From NCBI GenBank assembly GCA_016235065.1, contig JACRMB010000008.1, positions 11,013 to 59,399 on the forward strand: 48,387 nt of DNA, in the 5' to 3' direction. This DNA is from Actinomycetota bacterium. Its GTDB lineage: Bacteria; Actinomycetota; Thermoleophilia; BMS3ABIN01. Both the position numbers and the translations under genes were made by a program. Numbering within the stretch: position 1 is the stretch's first letter; each line of letters begins with the position of its first letter. The notes beneath the pieces were generated by a model that saw nothing but the letters and a program-made list of their open reading frames with translations, did no database searches and was not told the origin of the DNA. Shown piece after piece: positions 40,402-48,387 of the stretch.

Positions 40402-43400
40402 TCAGGATGAGGGATAAGCGGTATAAACTACGGCAGTGGAATAGTTTCCCGAAACGGCAAGCGTGGGAACGGCAAGCCGGTAATCGAAGAAGAACGGGTA
40501 GTTGTCAGTTGCGTCCTGCCCAGTCGCTATGATCGTCTCAGCCGGAGTCTTGACAATTGACTGATAGGCGGCTGGAGCCTCTCCGTCCTGTTTCCACTTC
40601 AGGTCCCCGATGTCTATCGTATTCGCCGGATTGAGCTGGGCCAGGTCTCCCGTAGCAGCAACCTTCAGGCCCCACATGGTGTTCGACTTGATCTGCAGCT
40701 TGACGGCATACGGCGGTGGATCCCCCTCCCCCACATCGTAGTTGCTTCCCGGGCTGACATTGCCGAAACCGACTGAACCTCCTCCTGAGCTGGCATCCCG
40801 GTTATAGGTCTCGCTCACCGTCAGCGTCATCGATCCGGGAGCTGGGACATACTCGACTGTCAGCTTGGGCCGCAGGGAAGGATCTCCCAGATACTCAGAT
40901 GAGTAAAAGGTCTTGAAATCCCTGACCGCCGGATTCTCCCCGGACTTCTTCACGAACATCCCCTCATTCGCGAGAGAGCCGCTTACCCAGCTCTGAGTCA
41001 GCCCGGTTATCTGGAAATCCAGCCAGGCGCCGGTCGAATCGGGTGCGATCGCGGTTGCTTGTGCCGTCCCGTTGAAATCGCCACCAGCGCTGCTCCAGTT
41101 GCTGAGGCCGTCGTAGGTGTTCCAGGTGGCTCCGTCAGCAGTCGCGGTGCCACTGCCAGTGCCTTCGGTCCAGGAGCGCGTGGCGTAGTAAACGCCCAGC
41201 TGTGGCGTCGAAGCATCTTCCTGTGCGTGCTGGTACAGGGACATCGTCGCCGCATTCACAGTGGAACCCACCGGGATCACGGAGAGGTCGAACCTGAGCA
41301 GGCCGCGCCGGTTGTCGCTGGATGCGTTGTAGTTGCCCACCACCAGATCAGTCGAAGCTCCATAGTTTAGCGTGGCGCCGGCGTTCGCGATCCAGGTATC
41401 CTCCCCTTGGGAAGGTGATGGCTGGATGGTCACGAGCCTGGCAGTCTGGAAGACATAATCCCCGGATACGGTGGTATTGCCGGCTCGATCAGTCGACTTG
41501 ACCCGGTAATGGAAGACGGTGTCCTCGGTGAGCCCTGGCAGGGCAACCGTGTGCTGGTTGACCATAGCCGGAGCGACTGTCGTGCTGGAGCCGTAACTGG
41601 TCGTGGTGCCGTACTCCACCTGGGAATTGGCCTGCTCGTCGGTGGACCATCTGATGTTCGCTGCTGTCCGGGTGATATTGTCCGCGCGCACTTCGCCGAT
41701 GGCCGGCGGCGTGACATCGGTGCCGAACCATTCGATCGTGAGCTTCGGCCTCAAAGATGCATCCGTAGTGAATTCTGATGAATAGTAGGTCTTGGCATCG
41801 CTGACTGCGGGATTCTCCAGGCTCTGCTTGATGATGGCGCCGTTATTGGCAATTGAAAGGTTGGTCCATGACTGAGTCAGGGCGGTTATATCCCAGTCCA
41901 CCCAGGATGCTGTCGAGTTCGGCGCGGAAACGCTGCCGCTTATGCCCGCGTTATAGTCGCCGCCAGCTGTGGTCCAGTTGCTGACGCCGTTGTAGGTGTT
42001 CCAGGTGACGCCGTCGGCCGTGGCTGAACCTGTGCCGGTTCCCTGGACCCAGTCGCGTGTCAGGTAGTGGAGGTCGAGGGTCTGCGGGTTCGTGTTTCCC
42101 TGACCCATCTGATAGGCGGATAGCCTCGCGCTCAGGACAGTCGCACCCGATGGGATCCCCGATAGATCGAAGCGGATGGCGCTACGTAGAGTCCCCAGGC
42201 CGGGCGTCGCCATGTCGCCCACGCTCAGAGTCGTCTCGGCGCCGCGGTTCCAGGTCGGTTGGGCCGTGCCGAAATACGTATCCCTGCCAACGGCGGGGAA
42301 CGGCTGCAGGACCGTCAGGTTAGCAGTGGTGAGATTCTGTTCCAGCGAGTACGATACCAGGCCCGCGGCGTCAGCTGATCGGGCGCGATAATAATATGTT
42401 GTCGAAGGCTGCAGGCCGGTCAGGGGCACACTATGGTTGGTCATCATCGCCGGATCCAGTGTCGTGGAATACGTATAGACGCCCGGACTGGTGCCGTATT
42501 CCACCTGGGAGTCCGCAGCCTCGTTCGTAGTCCAGGTTATGCTGGCGCTGCTGCTGGTGACGGATGTCGCCTGAAGGGCTGAGATGACCGGCGCATTATT
42601 ATCGACGTTGACCTGCCTGGTCGCCTGCGAAGTGTTGTAGGCGCGGTCTGTGGCCGTCAGGCGCAGTGTGTACAGTCCGTCCGTGACGGTGGTGGTGTCC
42701 CAATTTTGCAGCAGCCCGGCAGTCACTGGGGTGTAAGTCGTCGTGCCTATGGCCGTCCAGGAAGATGGCGAGGCACCCGCGCCGTATTCCAGTAGATAAC
42801 TGTAGAAGCTGAAGGTGTCGGTGGCGGTGCCGTCAACGGGTACGGTTCCATTGACATACGCGCCGGCTGCCGGTGAAGTTATGGCCGTCGTGGGATTGGA
42901 CCCGTCGACCTGGATCATCCGGGAGTTCCTCTCGATGGTGCCACCGGCGGAATTGCGCAGTAAGGTCCGGACCCAATACCAGTTGCCGTCGATCAGGCCT
43001 GAGGCTGGCAGGGTCAGCGCGAAGTCGTACCAGTTGCCCGCCTGGGTGACCGCCGGCGCCGCCCAGAAAGCCGCCTGGGCATTGGTGAAGCTGTACATCC
43101 GGTTGGTGGTGCTGGTCTGAGCGGCATCGACCACATTGCCATTGCCATAAGTCTTGATATACATGACGGCGCCAGGCCGGAATGTGTAGGATTCGTCGGT
43201 GCGGGCGGCGTCACTGTAGAAATGGATGAAGCGGTTGACCGTTGGGATGTCGATCGCTTCCTCGAACTGGATCCTGGCGCTGGTGCTGCTGACGATGGAG
43301 CCGACCAGTTTGAGGCCGTTGACGTTAGCTGCCGGTATGGTGACAGCGCTGGTGTAGACATATGGCGAAACCGCGCTTACCTGTGTCCAGACGCCAGCGG

Positions 43401-43743
43401 TACCTATGGCACCGTGCTGGTAATTGTAAAGCCTGGGGACGCCGCTTGCCCGGTTGGCTACCCGCGTGGTAGTGACCCTTATGTAGACGATGCTGCCGTT
43501 GGCAAAGGTGTTGGTGTGTGTGGTGCAGGCGGCATCGGCGCAGATCTCGATGATGTCGCCGTTGTTCTCTGTGTAGATCCCCTCCGGGCCGATCACGGCT
43601 TCTCCGGAGGAAACCAGCATAAATGCAGTCAGCGTGGCGCCGAGCAGCATCACCAGCAAGACAATTGTCAACCAGCGAACGAGCGAACTGCTGTCACGGC
43701 GTGTACTGATCACAGCCCCTTCATGGGACTCGTTAAAGAGCAC
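40402..43743 (-). CDS. Large surface protein with duplicated FnIII-DNRLRE modules
   Basis: A 1113-aa exported protein. The N-terminal membrane segment (WLTIVLLVMLLGATLTAFML) may be an uncleaved anchor or a signal peptide. Domains in order: an Ala/Thr-rich beta region (50-285), a bacterial Ig-like domain (about 285-385, NPTTAITSPAAGAYVNGTV), a fibronectin III domain, a DNRLRE-type domain (GRDTYFG ... LRPKLTIEW), a second FnIII (IRWSTDEQANSQVEYGT) and a second DNRLRE domain (GEDTWIA ... LRPKLTVEY). The C-terminus is WxL-like (SNTMWGLKVAAT, VSGNYSTAVVYTAYPSS). GTG at 43743 has GGGAGG five bases upstream. Likely adhesive or structural. Confidence 0.85.
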   Translation of the reverse strand: MLFNESHEGAVISTRRDSSSLVRWLTIVLLVMLLGATLTAFMLVSSGEAVIGPEGIYTENNGDIIEICADAACTTHTNTFANGSIVYIRVTTTRVANRASGVPRLYNYQHGAIGTAGVWTQVSAVSPYVYTSAVTIPAANVNGLKLVGSIVSSTSARIQFEEAIDIPTVNRFIHFYSDAARTDESYTFRPGAVMYIKTYGNGNVVDAAQTSTTNRMYSFTNAQAAFWAAPAVTQAGNWYDFALTLPASGLIDGNWYWVRTLLRNSAGGTIERNSRMIQVDGSNPTTAITSPAAGAYVNGTVPVDGTATDTFSFYSYLLEYGAGASPSSWTAIGTTTYTPVTAGLLQNWDTTTVTDGLYTLRLTATDRAYNTSQATRQVNVDNNAPVISALQATSVTSSSASITWTTNEAADSQVEYGTSPGVYTYSTTLDPAMMTNHSVPLTGLQPSTTYYYRARSADAAGLVSYSLEQNLTTANLTVLQPFPAVGRDTYFGTAQPTWNRGAETTLSVGDMATPGLGTLRSAIRFDLSGIPSGATVLSARLSAYQMGQGNTNPQTLDLHYLTRDWVQGTGTGSATADGVTWNTYNGVSNWTTAGGDYNAGISGSVSAPNSTASWVDWDITALTQSWTNLSIANNGAIIKQSLENPAVSDAKTYYSSEFTTDASLRPKLTIEWFGTDVTPPAIGEVRADNITRTAANIRWSTDEQANSQVEYGTTTSYGSSTTVAPAMVNQHTVALPGLTEDTVFHYRVKSTDRAGNTTVSGDYVFQTARLVTIQPSPSQGEDTWIANAGATLNYGASTDLVVGNYNASSDNRRGLLRFDLSVIPVGSTVNAATMSLYQHAQEDASTPQLGVYYATRSWTEGTGSGTATADGATWNTYDGLSNWSSAGGDFNGTAQATAIAPDSTGAWLDFQITGLTQSWVSGSLANEGMFVKKSGENPAVRDFKTFYSSEYLGDPSLRPKLTVEYVPAPGSMTLTVSETYNRDASSGGGSVGFGNVSPGSNYDVGEGDPPPYAVKLQIKSNTMWGLKVAATGDLAQLNPANTIDIGDLKWKQDGEAPAAYQSIVKTPAETIIATGQDATDNYPFFFDYRLAVPTLAVSGNYSTAVVYTAYPSS

Positions 43744-43774
43744 CCCAGCCTCCCGATTTCCTTATTTTTCGCGC

Positions 43775-43803
43775 AATAAAAAAGGGGTCTGCCCAGGACC
43801 CGT
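43775..43803 (-). terminator. Intrinsic terminator between the DUF916-like and large surface genes
   Basis: On the minus strand GGGTC-CTGGGCA-GACCC is followed by CTTTTTTATT. The stem is only 5 bp but the T-run is good. It lies just after the stop at 43816 and separates two leftward genes. Confidence 0.55.
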
Positions 43804-43815
43804 TCCTGCGCCGAT

Positions 43816-44667
43816 CTAGTCCACCTTTCGCCCATTCCGGGAAAATACCTTAGCTAAAGAAGGCTGGAAACGGGCTCCCACAGCGGCAATCGCAGCCATC
43901 AGCGCGAGCATCAGCAGCAACTTCCAGGGAAAGATCAGGATATAAGCCTGCCGTTCTACCGGCGACCCGACTCCAGAGCTTAGATCGAGCTTCACTTTCT
44001 TGATAGCAAAGAGGGGGACTTCATCCCAAACAGCCTGCAAAGAGGCACTTTCTCCGACCGCGACCGGATCGCTTGCCGCCAGCAGGCTGTTGTTGCCTTC
44101 GAATATCCCCGAGATGATGGCAGTCCCCTCGAGCCTGGTAGTGAAATTGCCAGTGTTCCGGCCTTCCATCCAGAATGTGACCTGATCCATGGAATCGACG
44201 ATGCGGGGGAATGACCATGAGACATCTGATACCGGGTGGATGACTTCGGTGCTGATGGCGACGCCGACCTGGCCGACTATGGATACATCCCTTGTGCTGG
44301 CCGAGGCGGCATCGAAAAGTACCGAGGATAGCCGTCGGCCTGGTTGGGCATCTTCAGGAACCCTGATGTGGACAACAACCCGTGCGAAGCCGCCCGGTGG
44401 CAGAATCACCTCGCCGGGCTCCAGGCTTATCTCCGGTTCAGCACGATCGCCGCTGGCACTTACGTGCGCCTTGACGACGATCTCATCGCTGGAGGAGTTC
44501 TGCAGGGTGACTGTCTCGTCCGTCTGGTCGCCGACGGCTATGGTCGAGTTGATGCTGGTGGGGCTGATATTGAAGCCGACATCCGGTGCAGCCTGGGAGA
44601 TCGTGACTGTCATCAGAAAGACGACAAGGCAGGCAAAAACGATCAGAGGTTTGAAGGTCCCGTTCGT
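43816..44667 (-). CDS. DUF916-like membrane protein with apparent ACG start
   Basis: A protein of about 283 aa with an outer DUF916-like region (VGFNISPTSINSTIAVGDQ, VTLQNSSSDEIVVKAHVSA, VILPPGGFARVVVHIRVPED) and a C-terminal membrane helix (WKLLLMLALMAAIAAVGARF) followed by basic residues. The first ATG (44613) lies inside a signal peptide. The codons before it read NGTFKPLIVFACLVVFLMTV, a complete signal peptide, back to an ACG at 44665-44667. AAAGGA lies about six bases before that ACG. No ATG, GTG or TTG exists between it and an in-frame TGA. It is paired in layout with the plus-strand DUF916-like gene. Confidence 0.75.
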   Translation of the reverse strand, partial: TNGTFKPLIVFACLVVFLMTVTISQAAPDVGFNISPTSINSTIAVGDQTDETVTLQNSSSDEIVVKAHVSASGDRAEPEISLEPGEVILPPGGFARVVVHIRVPEDAQPGRRLSSVLFDAASASTRDVSIVGQVGVAISTEVIHPVSDVSWSFPRIVDSMDQVTFWMEGRNTGNFTTRLEGTAIISGIFEGNNSLLAASDPVAVGESASLQAVWDEVPLFAIKKVKLDLSSGVGSPVERQAYILIFPWKLLLMLALMAAIAAVGARFQPSLAKVFSRNGRKVD

Positions 44668-44797
44668 GTTTGTTCCTTTACAGCTGCTGGGTCAGCCGGC
44701 GCCCGCTGATAAACCGGTTGATGTCGTAACATATTAGTTATGTTAAGTTCGCCATTTAATGTGAATTAACCTGCAATCTGCGGTTTACATTCACAAT
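44668..44797. other. AT-rich spacer with imperfect palindrome at the 3' end of uvrA
   Basis: TGTGAATTAACC (44760-44771) and GGTTTACATTCACA (44782-44795) form an inverted repeat with a 10-base centre, directly at the uvrA stop. The outer TGTGA...TCACA resembles CRP/FNR half-sites, but the layout also fits a small dispersed repeat element. Confidence 0.4.
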
Positions 44798-47596
44798 TCA
44801 AGACCTGACCCCAGGGAGGTGGGGGCGCAGGGCTTTACCGGTCTGAGACTTGCGTTTTTTTGTCAGCTCCTCGGGAGTGCCGGTGGCGATGACGTAGCCA
44901 CCCTCATCGCCGCCTTCGGGGCCGAGATCGATTATATGGTCGGCGCACTTTATGACGTCAAGGTTGTGCTCGATGACGACGACAGTGTTGCCGGCGTCGA
45001 CCAGGCGCTGCAGGACCTCAAGCAGTTTCTCGATGTCGGCGAAATGCAGGCCGGTCGTCGGCTCGTCGAGGATGTATAGGGTGTTGCCGGTGGCGACCTT
45101 GTTGAGCTCGGATGAGAGCTTGACCCGCTGGGCCTCCCCGCCGGACAGAGTCGTAGCCGGCTGGCCCAGGCGGATGTAGCCGAGACCGACGTCGACCAGG
45201 GTCTGCATCCGGCGGGCGATTCGCGGGATAGCCTCGAAGAATTCGAGGGCATCGGCGGCGCTCAGATCGAGGACCTCAGAGATGTTCTTCCCCTTGAAGC
45301 GCACCTCCAGGGTCTCGCGGTCATAACGCTTGCCCTTGCAGACCTCGCAGGGCACGTAGATATCAGGCAGGAAGTGCATCTCGATCTTGATGGTGCCGTC
45401 GCCGCGGCAAGCCTCGCAGCGGCCGCCGCGCACGTTGAAACTGAAGCGGCCGGGCTTGTAGCCGCGGACCCGCGCTTCTGGCGTCACCGCGAACAGCTGG
45501 CGGATGTGGTCGAAGACGCCAGTGTAGGTGGCGGCATTCGAACGGGGCGTGCGGCCGATCGGTGACTGGTCGATATTGATGATCTTGTCGAGCTGGTCGG
45601 TGCCATCGATACTGTCGTGGGCTCCGGGCGCTGTCTTGGCCCGGTATACCGAGGCTGCGAGCGAACGATAGAGGACATCGTTGATCAGGGTCGACTTCCC
45701 CGAGCCGGAGACGCCGGTTACACAGACGAACTTGCCCAGGGGGATCTCTACGTCTATGTCTTTGAGGTTATGCTCCCGGGCACCGCGGATGACGATGCTG
45801 CCGTCTATGACAGCGCGCCGTTCTGGGACGGGGATGGAGCGCCGGCCGTTGAGATAGGCAGCAGTGAGGCTGGTTTTTGATTTGAGGATCTTCTCCGGCG
45901 GGCCCTCGGCGATCACCTCTCCCCCGCGCTCGCCGGCGCCGGGGCCCATGTCGACGATGTAGTCGGCCTCTCGCATGGTCTCCTCGTCGTGCTCGACGAC
46001 TATCACGGTATTGCCGAGGTCGCGCAGGCGGTGCAGGGTATCGATCAGCTTGCGGTTGTCGCGCTGGTGGAGGCCGATGCTGGGCTCGTCCAGGATATAT
46101 AGTACGCCCATCAGGCTGGAACCGATCTGGGTCGCCAGGCGGATGCGCTGGCCCTCGCCGCCGGAGAGCGTGCCGGCCTTGCGGTCGAGTGTGAGATAGC
46201 CGACGCCCACGTTGTCGAGGAACCGCAGCCGCTCACTGATCTCTTTGATGATGCGGCCACCGATCATCTGCTCGGTGTCGGAAAGCTTGAGGGCAGCGAG
46301 GAACTTCTCTGAATTCCTGATGGGCATGGTCGAAAGCTCATGGATGTTGGTGTCGCCCACAGTGACCGCCAGGCTCTCCGCCTTGAGCCGGGCACCCTTG
46401 CAGACTGGGCAGGGGTGCATGGCCATCAGCTGGGAGATCCGGTCTCGTGCCATCGTCGACTCGGTCTCCAGATAGCGGCGCTCGAGGTTGGGGATGATGC
46501 CTGTGAGGATACGGCTGTTTCGCCGGCGGCCACGGCTCTTCTTCCGGATGGTCTCGTCTGGTCCGTAGAGAATAAGCTGCTGTTCTTCGGGTGTCAGGTC
46601 CTCAAAGGGCGTGTCGAGGCTGATGTCGTAATAGCGGGACATCATCCGGATGACATGGCGGAAGCCGCTGCTCCAGGGAAGGATGTTTGCCTGCCGCAGG
46701 CTCTTGGTCTTGTCGGGTAGCAGCAGGTCGATGTCGATCTCTTCCTGATAGCCGAGGCCGGTGCAATGCTCACAGGCTCCGTAGGGGCTGTTGAACGAGA
46801 AGATGCGGGGCGCCAGTTCCGCGAGGCTGACATTGCAGTCGGGGCAGGCGAACTGCTCGCTGTAGGTAGTGACCTCCCCATCCGCCGTCTCGATGTTGAC
46901 CAGCCCGCCGGAAAGCGCACCGGCTGTCTCCACAGAATCAGCCAGCCGATGGCGGATATCGCCCTTGAGGACGAGGCGGTCGACGATGACCGAGATGTCA
47001 TGCTTCGTCTTCTTGTCGAGCTTGATGTCCTCGTCGAGCATACGGATCTCACCGTCGATCTGAACGCGGGTGAAACCGTCGCGCCGTACCTGTTCGATCA
47101 GATTGTTATATTCGCCCTTGCGGCCACGGATGAGCGGCGCCACCACCATGAAACGGGTGTCGGGCGGCATATCCAGGATCTGGTCGACGATCTGCTGCTG
47201 GGACTGTGCCGAGATCAGCTTGCCGCAGTTGGGGCAGTGGGGCTTGCCGATGCGAGCGTAAAGCAGCCGCAGGTAGTCATATATCTCTGTGACCGTGCCC
47301 ACGGTTGAACGCGGGTTCTTGCTGATAGCCCGCTGATCGATGGAAATGGCCGGCGACAGACCCTCGATGCTGTCGATGTCGGGCTTCTGCATCTGGCCCA
47401 GGAACTGGCGGGCGTAGGCGGAGAGCGACTCCACATAGCGGCGCTGGCCCTCGGCGTAGATGGTGTCGAAAGCCAGGGAGCTCTTGCCCGAGCCGGAAAG
47501 GCCTGTGATGACGATCATCTTGTCGCGCGGAAGTCGGAGCGAGATATTCTTGAGATTATGCTCGCGGGCGCCGGATATCACTATTTCGTTGGACAT
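44798..47596 (-). CDS. uvrA: UvrA excinuclease ABC subunit A
   Basis: A 932-aa ABC-type ATPase that finds bulky DNA lesions with UvrB. It has two Walker A motifs (GLSGSGKSS and GVSGSGKST), two signature motifs ([12 protein letters not shown] and [12 protein letters not shown]) and Walker [21 protein letters not shown]. Zinc sites are seen at CPNC, CPDC...CEHC and CEAC...CEVC, and there is an insertion with GRKGEYNNL. Length is normal. A perfect TATAAT ends seven bases before its ATG, so the mRNA is probably leaderless. The last codons run into the palindromic spacer. No LexA-type box is obvious. Confidence 0.97.
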   Translation of the reverse strand: MSNEIVISGAREHNLKNISLRLPRDKMIVITGLSGSGKSSLAFDTIYAEGQRRYVESLSAYARQFLGQMQKPDIDSIEGLSPAISIDQRAISKNPRSTVGTVTEIYDYLRLLYARIGKPHCPNCGKLISAQSQQQIVDQILDMPPDTRFMVVAPLIRGRKGEYNNLIEQVRRDGFTRVQIDGEIRMLDEDIKLDKKTKHDISVIVDRLVLKGDIRHRLADSVETAGALSGGLVNIETADGEVTTYSEQFACPDCNVSLAELAPRIFSFNSPYGACEHCTGLGYQEEIDIDLLLPDKTKSLRQANILPWSSGFRHVIRMMSRYYDISLDTPFEDLTPEEQQLILYGPDETIRKKSRGRRRNSRILTGIIPNLERRYLETESTMARDRISQLMAMHPCPVCKGARLKAESLAVTVGDTNIHELSTMPIRNSEKFLAALKLSDTEQMIGGRIIKEISERLRFLDNVGVGYLTLDRKAGTLSGGEGQRIRLATQIGSSLMGVLYILDEPSIGLHQRDNRKLIDTLHRLRDLGNTVIVVEHDEETMREADYIVDMGPGAGERGGEVIAEGPPEKILKSKTSLTAAYLNGRRSIPVPERRAVIDGSIVIRGAREHNLKDIDVEIPLGKFVCVTGVSGSGKSTLINDVLYRSLAASVYRAKTAPGAHDSIDGTDQLDKIINIDQSPIGRTPRSNAATYTGVFDHIRQLFAVTPEARVRGYKPGRFSFNVRGGRCEACRGDGTIKIEMHFLPDIYVPCEVCKGKRYDRETLEVRFKGKNISEVLDLSAADALEFFEAIPRIARRMQTLVDVGLGYIRLGQPATTLSGGEAQRVKLSSELNKVATGNTLYILDEPTTGLHFADIEKLLEVLQRLVDAGNTVVVIEHNLDVIKCADHIIDLGPEGGDEGGYVIATGTPEELTKKRKSQTGKALRPHLPGVRS

Positions 47597-47603
47597 ACGA
47601 GTA

Positions 47604-47609
47604 ATTATA
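47604..47609 (-). promoter_or_regulatory. Consensus -10 box of uvrA (leaderless)
   Basis: TATAAT on the minus strand with seven bases to the ATG (47596), so the transcript should begin at the start codon. The -35 region (about 47627-47632) is a weak match. Confidence 0.5.
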
Positions 47610-47710
47610 GGGAAGAAGGCGGACGACTGCTTCGTCTCCCTGATTGCAGCACCTTTTCCTGACTACTCCCCCAAGATCGACTGGACCCCCGGTTCGCCAG
47701 TTTTTTAGGG

Positions 47711-47752
47711 GGACAAATGTCCCTGGATATCAGGGACATTCGACACTTGTCC
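47711..47752. repeat. Nested palindromes built from GGGACA/TGTCCC units
   Basis: ATGTCCCTG-GATAT-CAGGGACAT (47717-47725, 47731-47739) is a perfect 9-bp stem, enclosed by GGACAA ... TTGTCC (47711-47716, 47747-47752). The left part also reads GGGACA-AA-TGTCCC. A further GTGTCCC lies near 47795. It could be an operator array or a REP-like element. Confidence 0.6.
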
Positions 47753-48027
47753 GGTATGCGCTCCAAGATTCATTATTAACATTACTTAATAAAAGTGTCC
47801 CGCTAGCTGGTGGCATTTTTACTGAAACCAGAATCGGAGATCGGCCTACGGAGAGCAGGTTCCTTCCGTCACTCATTCCCAAGTGGAAATTCTGCTGAAT
47901 ATCGATCTCATTTGGAATCCGATCGTCAACCATTCTATTGCAGGAGGTGGACTATCAGGAAACGGGTGAAAGATTCAAGATTAGTTGCACCAGAAATAGT
48001 CGCAACAAATCACTTAAGGGAGCAAGT

Positions 48028-48387
48028 ATGAGTACAAAGCACAAGAGACGTATCAAATACATGGTGTTCACTCTGGTGCCTGCCTTTCTGATAATGCTCG
48101 CGGTCCTCATCCCCACCATGTCTGTGGGACTGGCGGATCCGCAGGTGCCAGCGGAATATCTGACCTGCACAGAATGTCACAACGACACGACTTTGATCAC
48201 CGGCAAGGTTGCCCAATGGGAAGAGTCCGGGCATGGAACCGGTACGGCCTTCATGGAGGAAGGTCCGAATAAAAGCTGCGTCGGCTGTCACTCCGGTGGC
48301 GGTTTCAGCGCGATGATAGCGGCGGGGCAGAAGCCTAACCAGCCCACAGTCGGCGATAACAACCCGACTCCTCAGAACTGCCGTGCC
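48028..48387 (+). CDS. Multihaem c-type cytochrome, N-terminal part (cut by window end)
   Basis: The first 120 residues of an exported cytochrome. A signal or anchor segment (YMVFTLVPAFLIMLAVLIP) is followed by two haem motifs, CTECH near residue 46 and CVGCH near residue 83, with QWEESGHGTG giving a possible distal His. Layout fits the cytochrome c554/NrfH-related or decahaem groups, where cytochromes act in respiratory electron transfer outside the membrane. The Shine-Dalgarno AAGGGAG lies five bases before the ATG. CcdA and TlpA encoded nearby could serve its maturation. The family cannot be set without the rest of the gene. Confidence 0.85.
   Translation, partial: MSTKHKRRIKYMVFTLVPAFLIMLAVLIPTMSVGLADPQVPAEYLTCTECHNDTTLITGKVAQWEESGHGTGTAFMEEGPNKSCVGCHSGGGFSAMIAAGQKPNQPTVGDNNPTPQNCRA

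Larger units (their letters stand above)
47597..48027. other. 431-bp divergent region between uvrA and cytochrome genes
   Basis: It contains the uvrA -10 box (TATAAT, 47609-47604), a nested inverted-repeat cluster at 47711-47752 and an AT-rich inverted repeat TTATTAA-N6-TTAATAA (47773-47792). An AGGAGG at 47942-47947 sits before a possible 25-codon leader frame that ends by ATGA overlap with the cytochrome start. No standard gene is seen. Confidence 0.5.

Noticed and set aside
44760-44795. CRP/FNR operator
   Set aside because: The TGTGA...TCACA half-sites are too far apart (26 bases) for a standard CRP site and no regulator gene is present; kept only as an inverted repeat.

Overview
This 48.4 kb window is a GC-rich chromosomal segment with 37 protein-coding genes, two of them cut by the window ends, plus one tRNA and two cyclic-dinucleotide riboswitches. 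Several things suggest a deep-branching actinobacterium known mainly from metagenomes (inference; no 16S rRNA is present). The primary sigma factor is short and high-GC, GTG and TTG starts are frequent, some promoters look leaderless, there are LCP and LPXTG-type cell-wall features, no outer-membrane genes are seen, and a multihaem-type cytochrome starts at the right edge.

Left third (1-16.3 kb): a surface-polysaccharide region with genes on both strands. It holds two zinc-ribbon methyltransferases, a B12-type radical SAM enzyme, a dolichyl-phosphate-mannose-synthase-like GT2, a nucleoside phosphorylase, a Wzx-like flippase, three GT4 glycosyltransferases, a PssY/WbaP-type initiating sugar-phosphate transferase, an O-antigen-ligase-like polymerase with an extracytoplasmic Ig-like insert, and an LCP ligase. 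Together these can start, extend, export and attach a glycan.

Middle (16.3-25.1 kb): housekeeping and redox genes. These are a ROK sugar kinase, a DUF362 iron-sulphur protein, a 2x[4Fe-4S] ferredoxin joined to rsmI by a 41-bp tandem duplication, a UbiE-like methyltransferase, a second B12 radical SAM protein with an apparent AUC start, a DUF1015 protein, a Ca2+/cation antiporter behind a 30-bp tandem repeat, and tRNA-Lys(CUU).

Region 25.1-33 kb is the most unusual part. A GEMM-I (c-di-GMP-I type) riboswitch controls a secreted GH26-like protein with four C-terminal repeats. Divergent from it lies a UDP-GlcNAc 2-epimerase whose C-terminal extension looks like a degenerate GGDEF domain. Next come a 39-residue protein that is almost only an LPXTG sorting signal, and a fusion of a DUF2334 deacetylase-like domain to a membrane GT2 synthase. 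Together they look like a c-di-GMP-linked amino-sugar exopolysaccharide and surface system.

Right third (33-48.4 kb): rpoD/sigA, then a leftward set of TPR protein, TlpA/ResA thioredoxin, CcdA and Lgt (cytochrome c maturation and lipoprotein processing). A second GEMM-I riboswitch with a clear intrinsic terminator precedes a secreted beta-protein. After it comes a cluster of DUF916/WxL-like surface proteins, one of 1113 aa with duplicated FnIII-DNRLRE modules, then uvrA and a truncated multihaem c-type cytochrome. Two genes here (the radical SAM at 21131-22426 and the DUF916-like gene at 43816-44667) are well explained only by non-ATG/GTG/TTG starts, or by single-base sequence errors.
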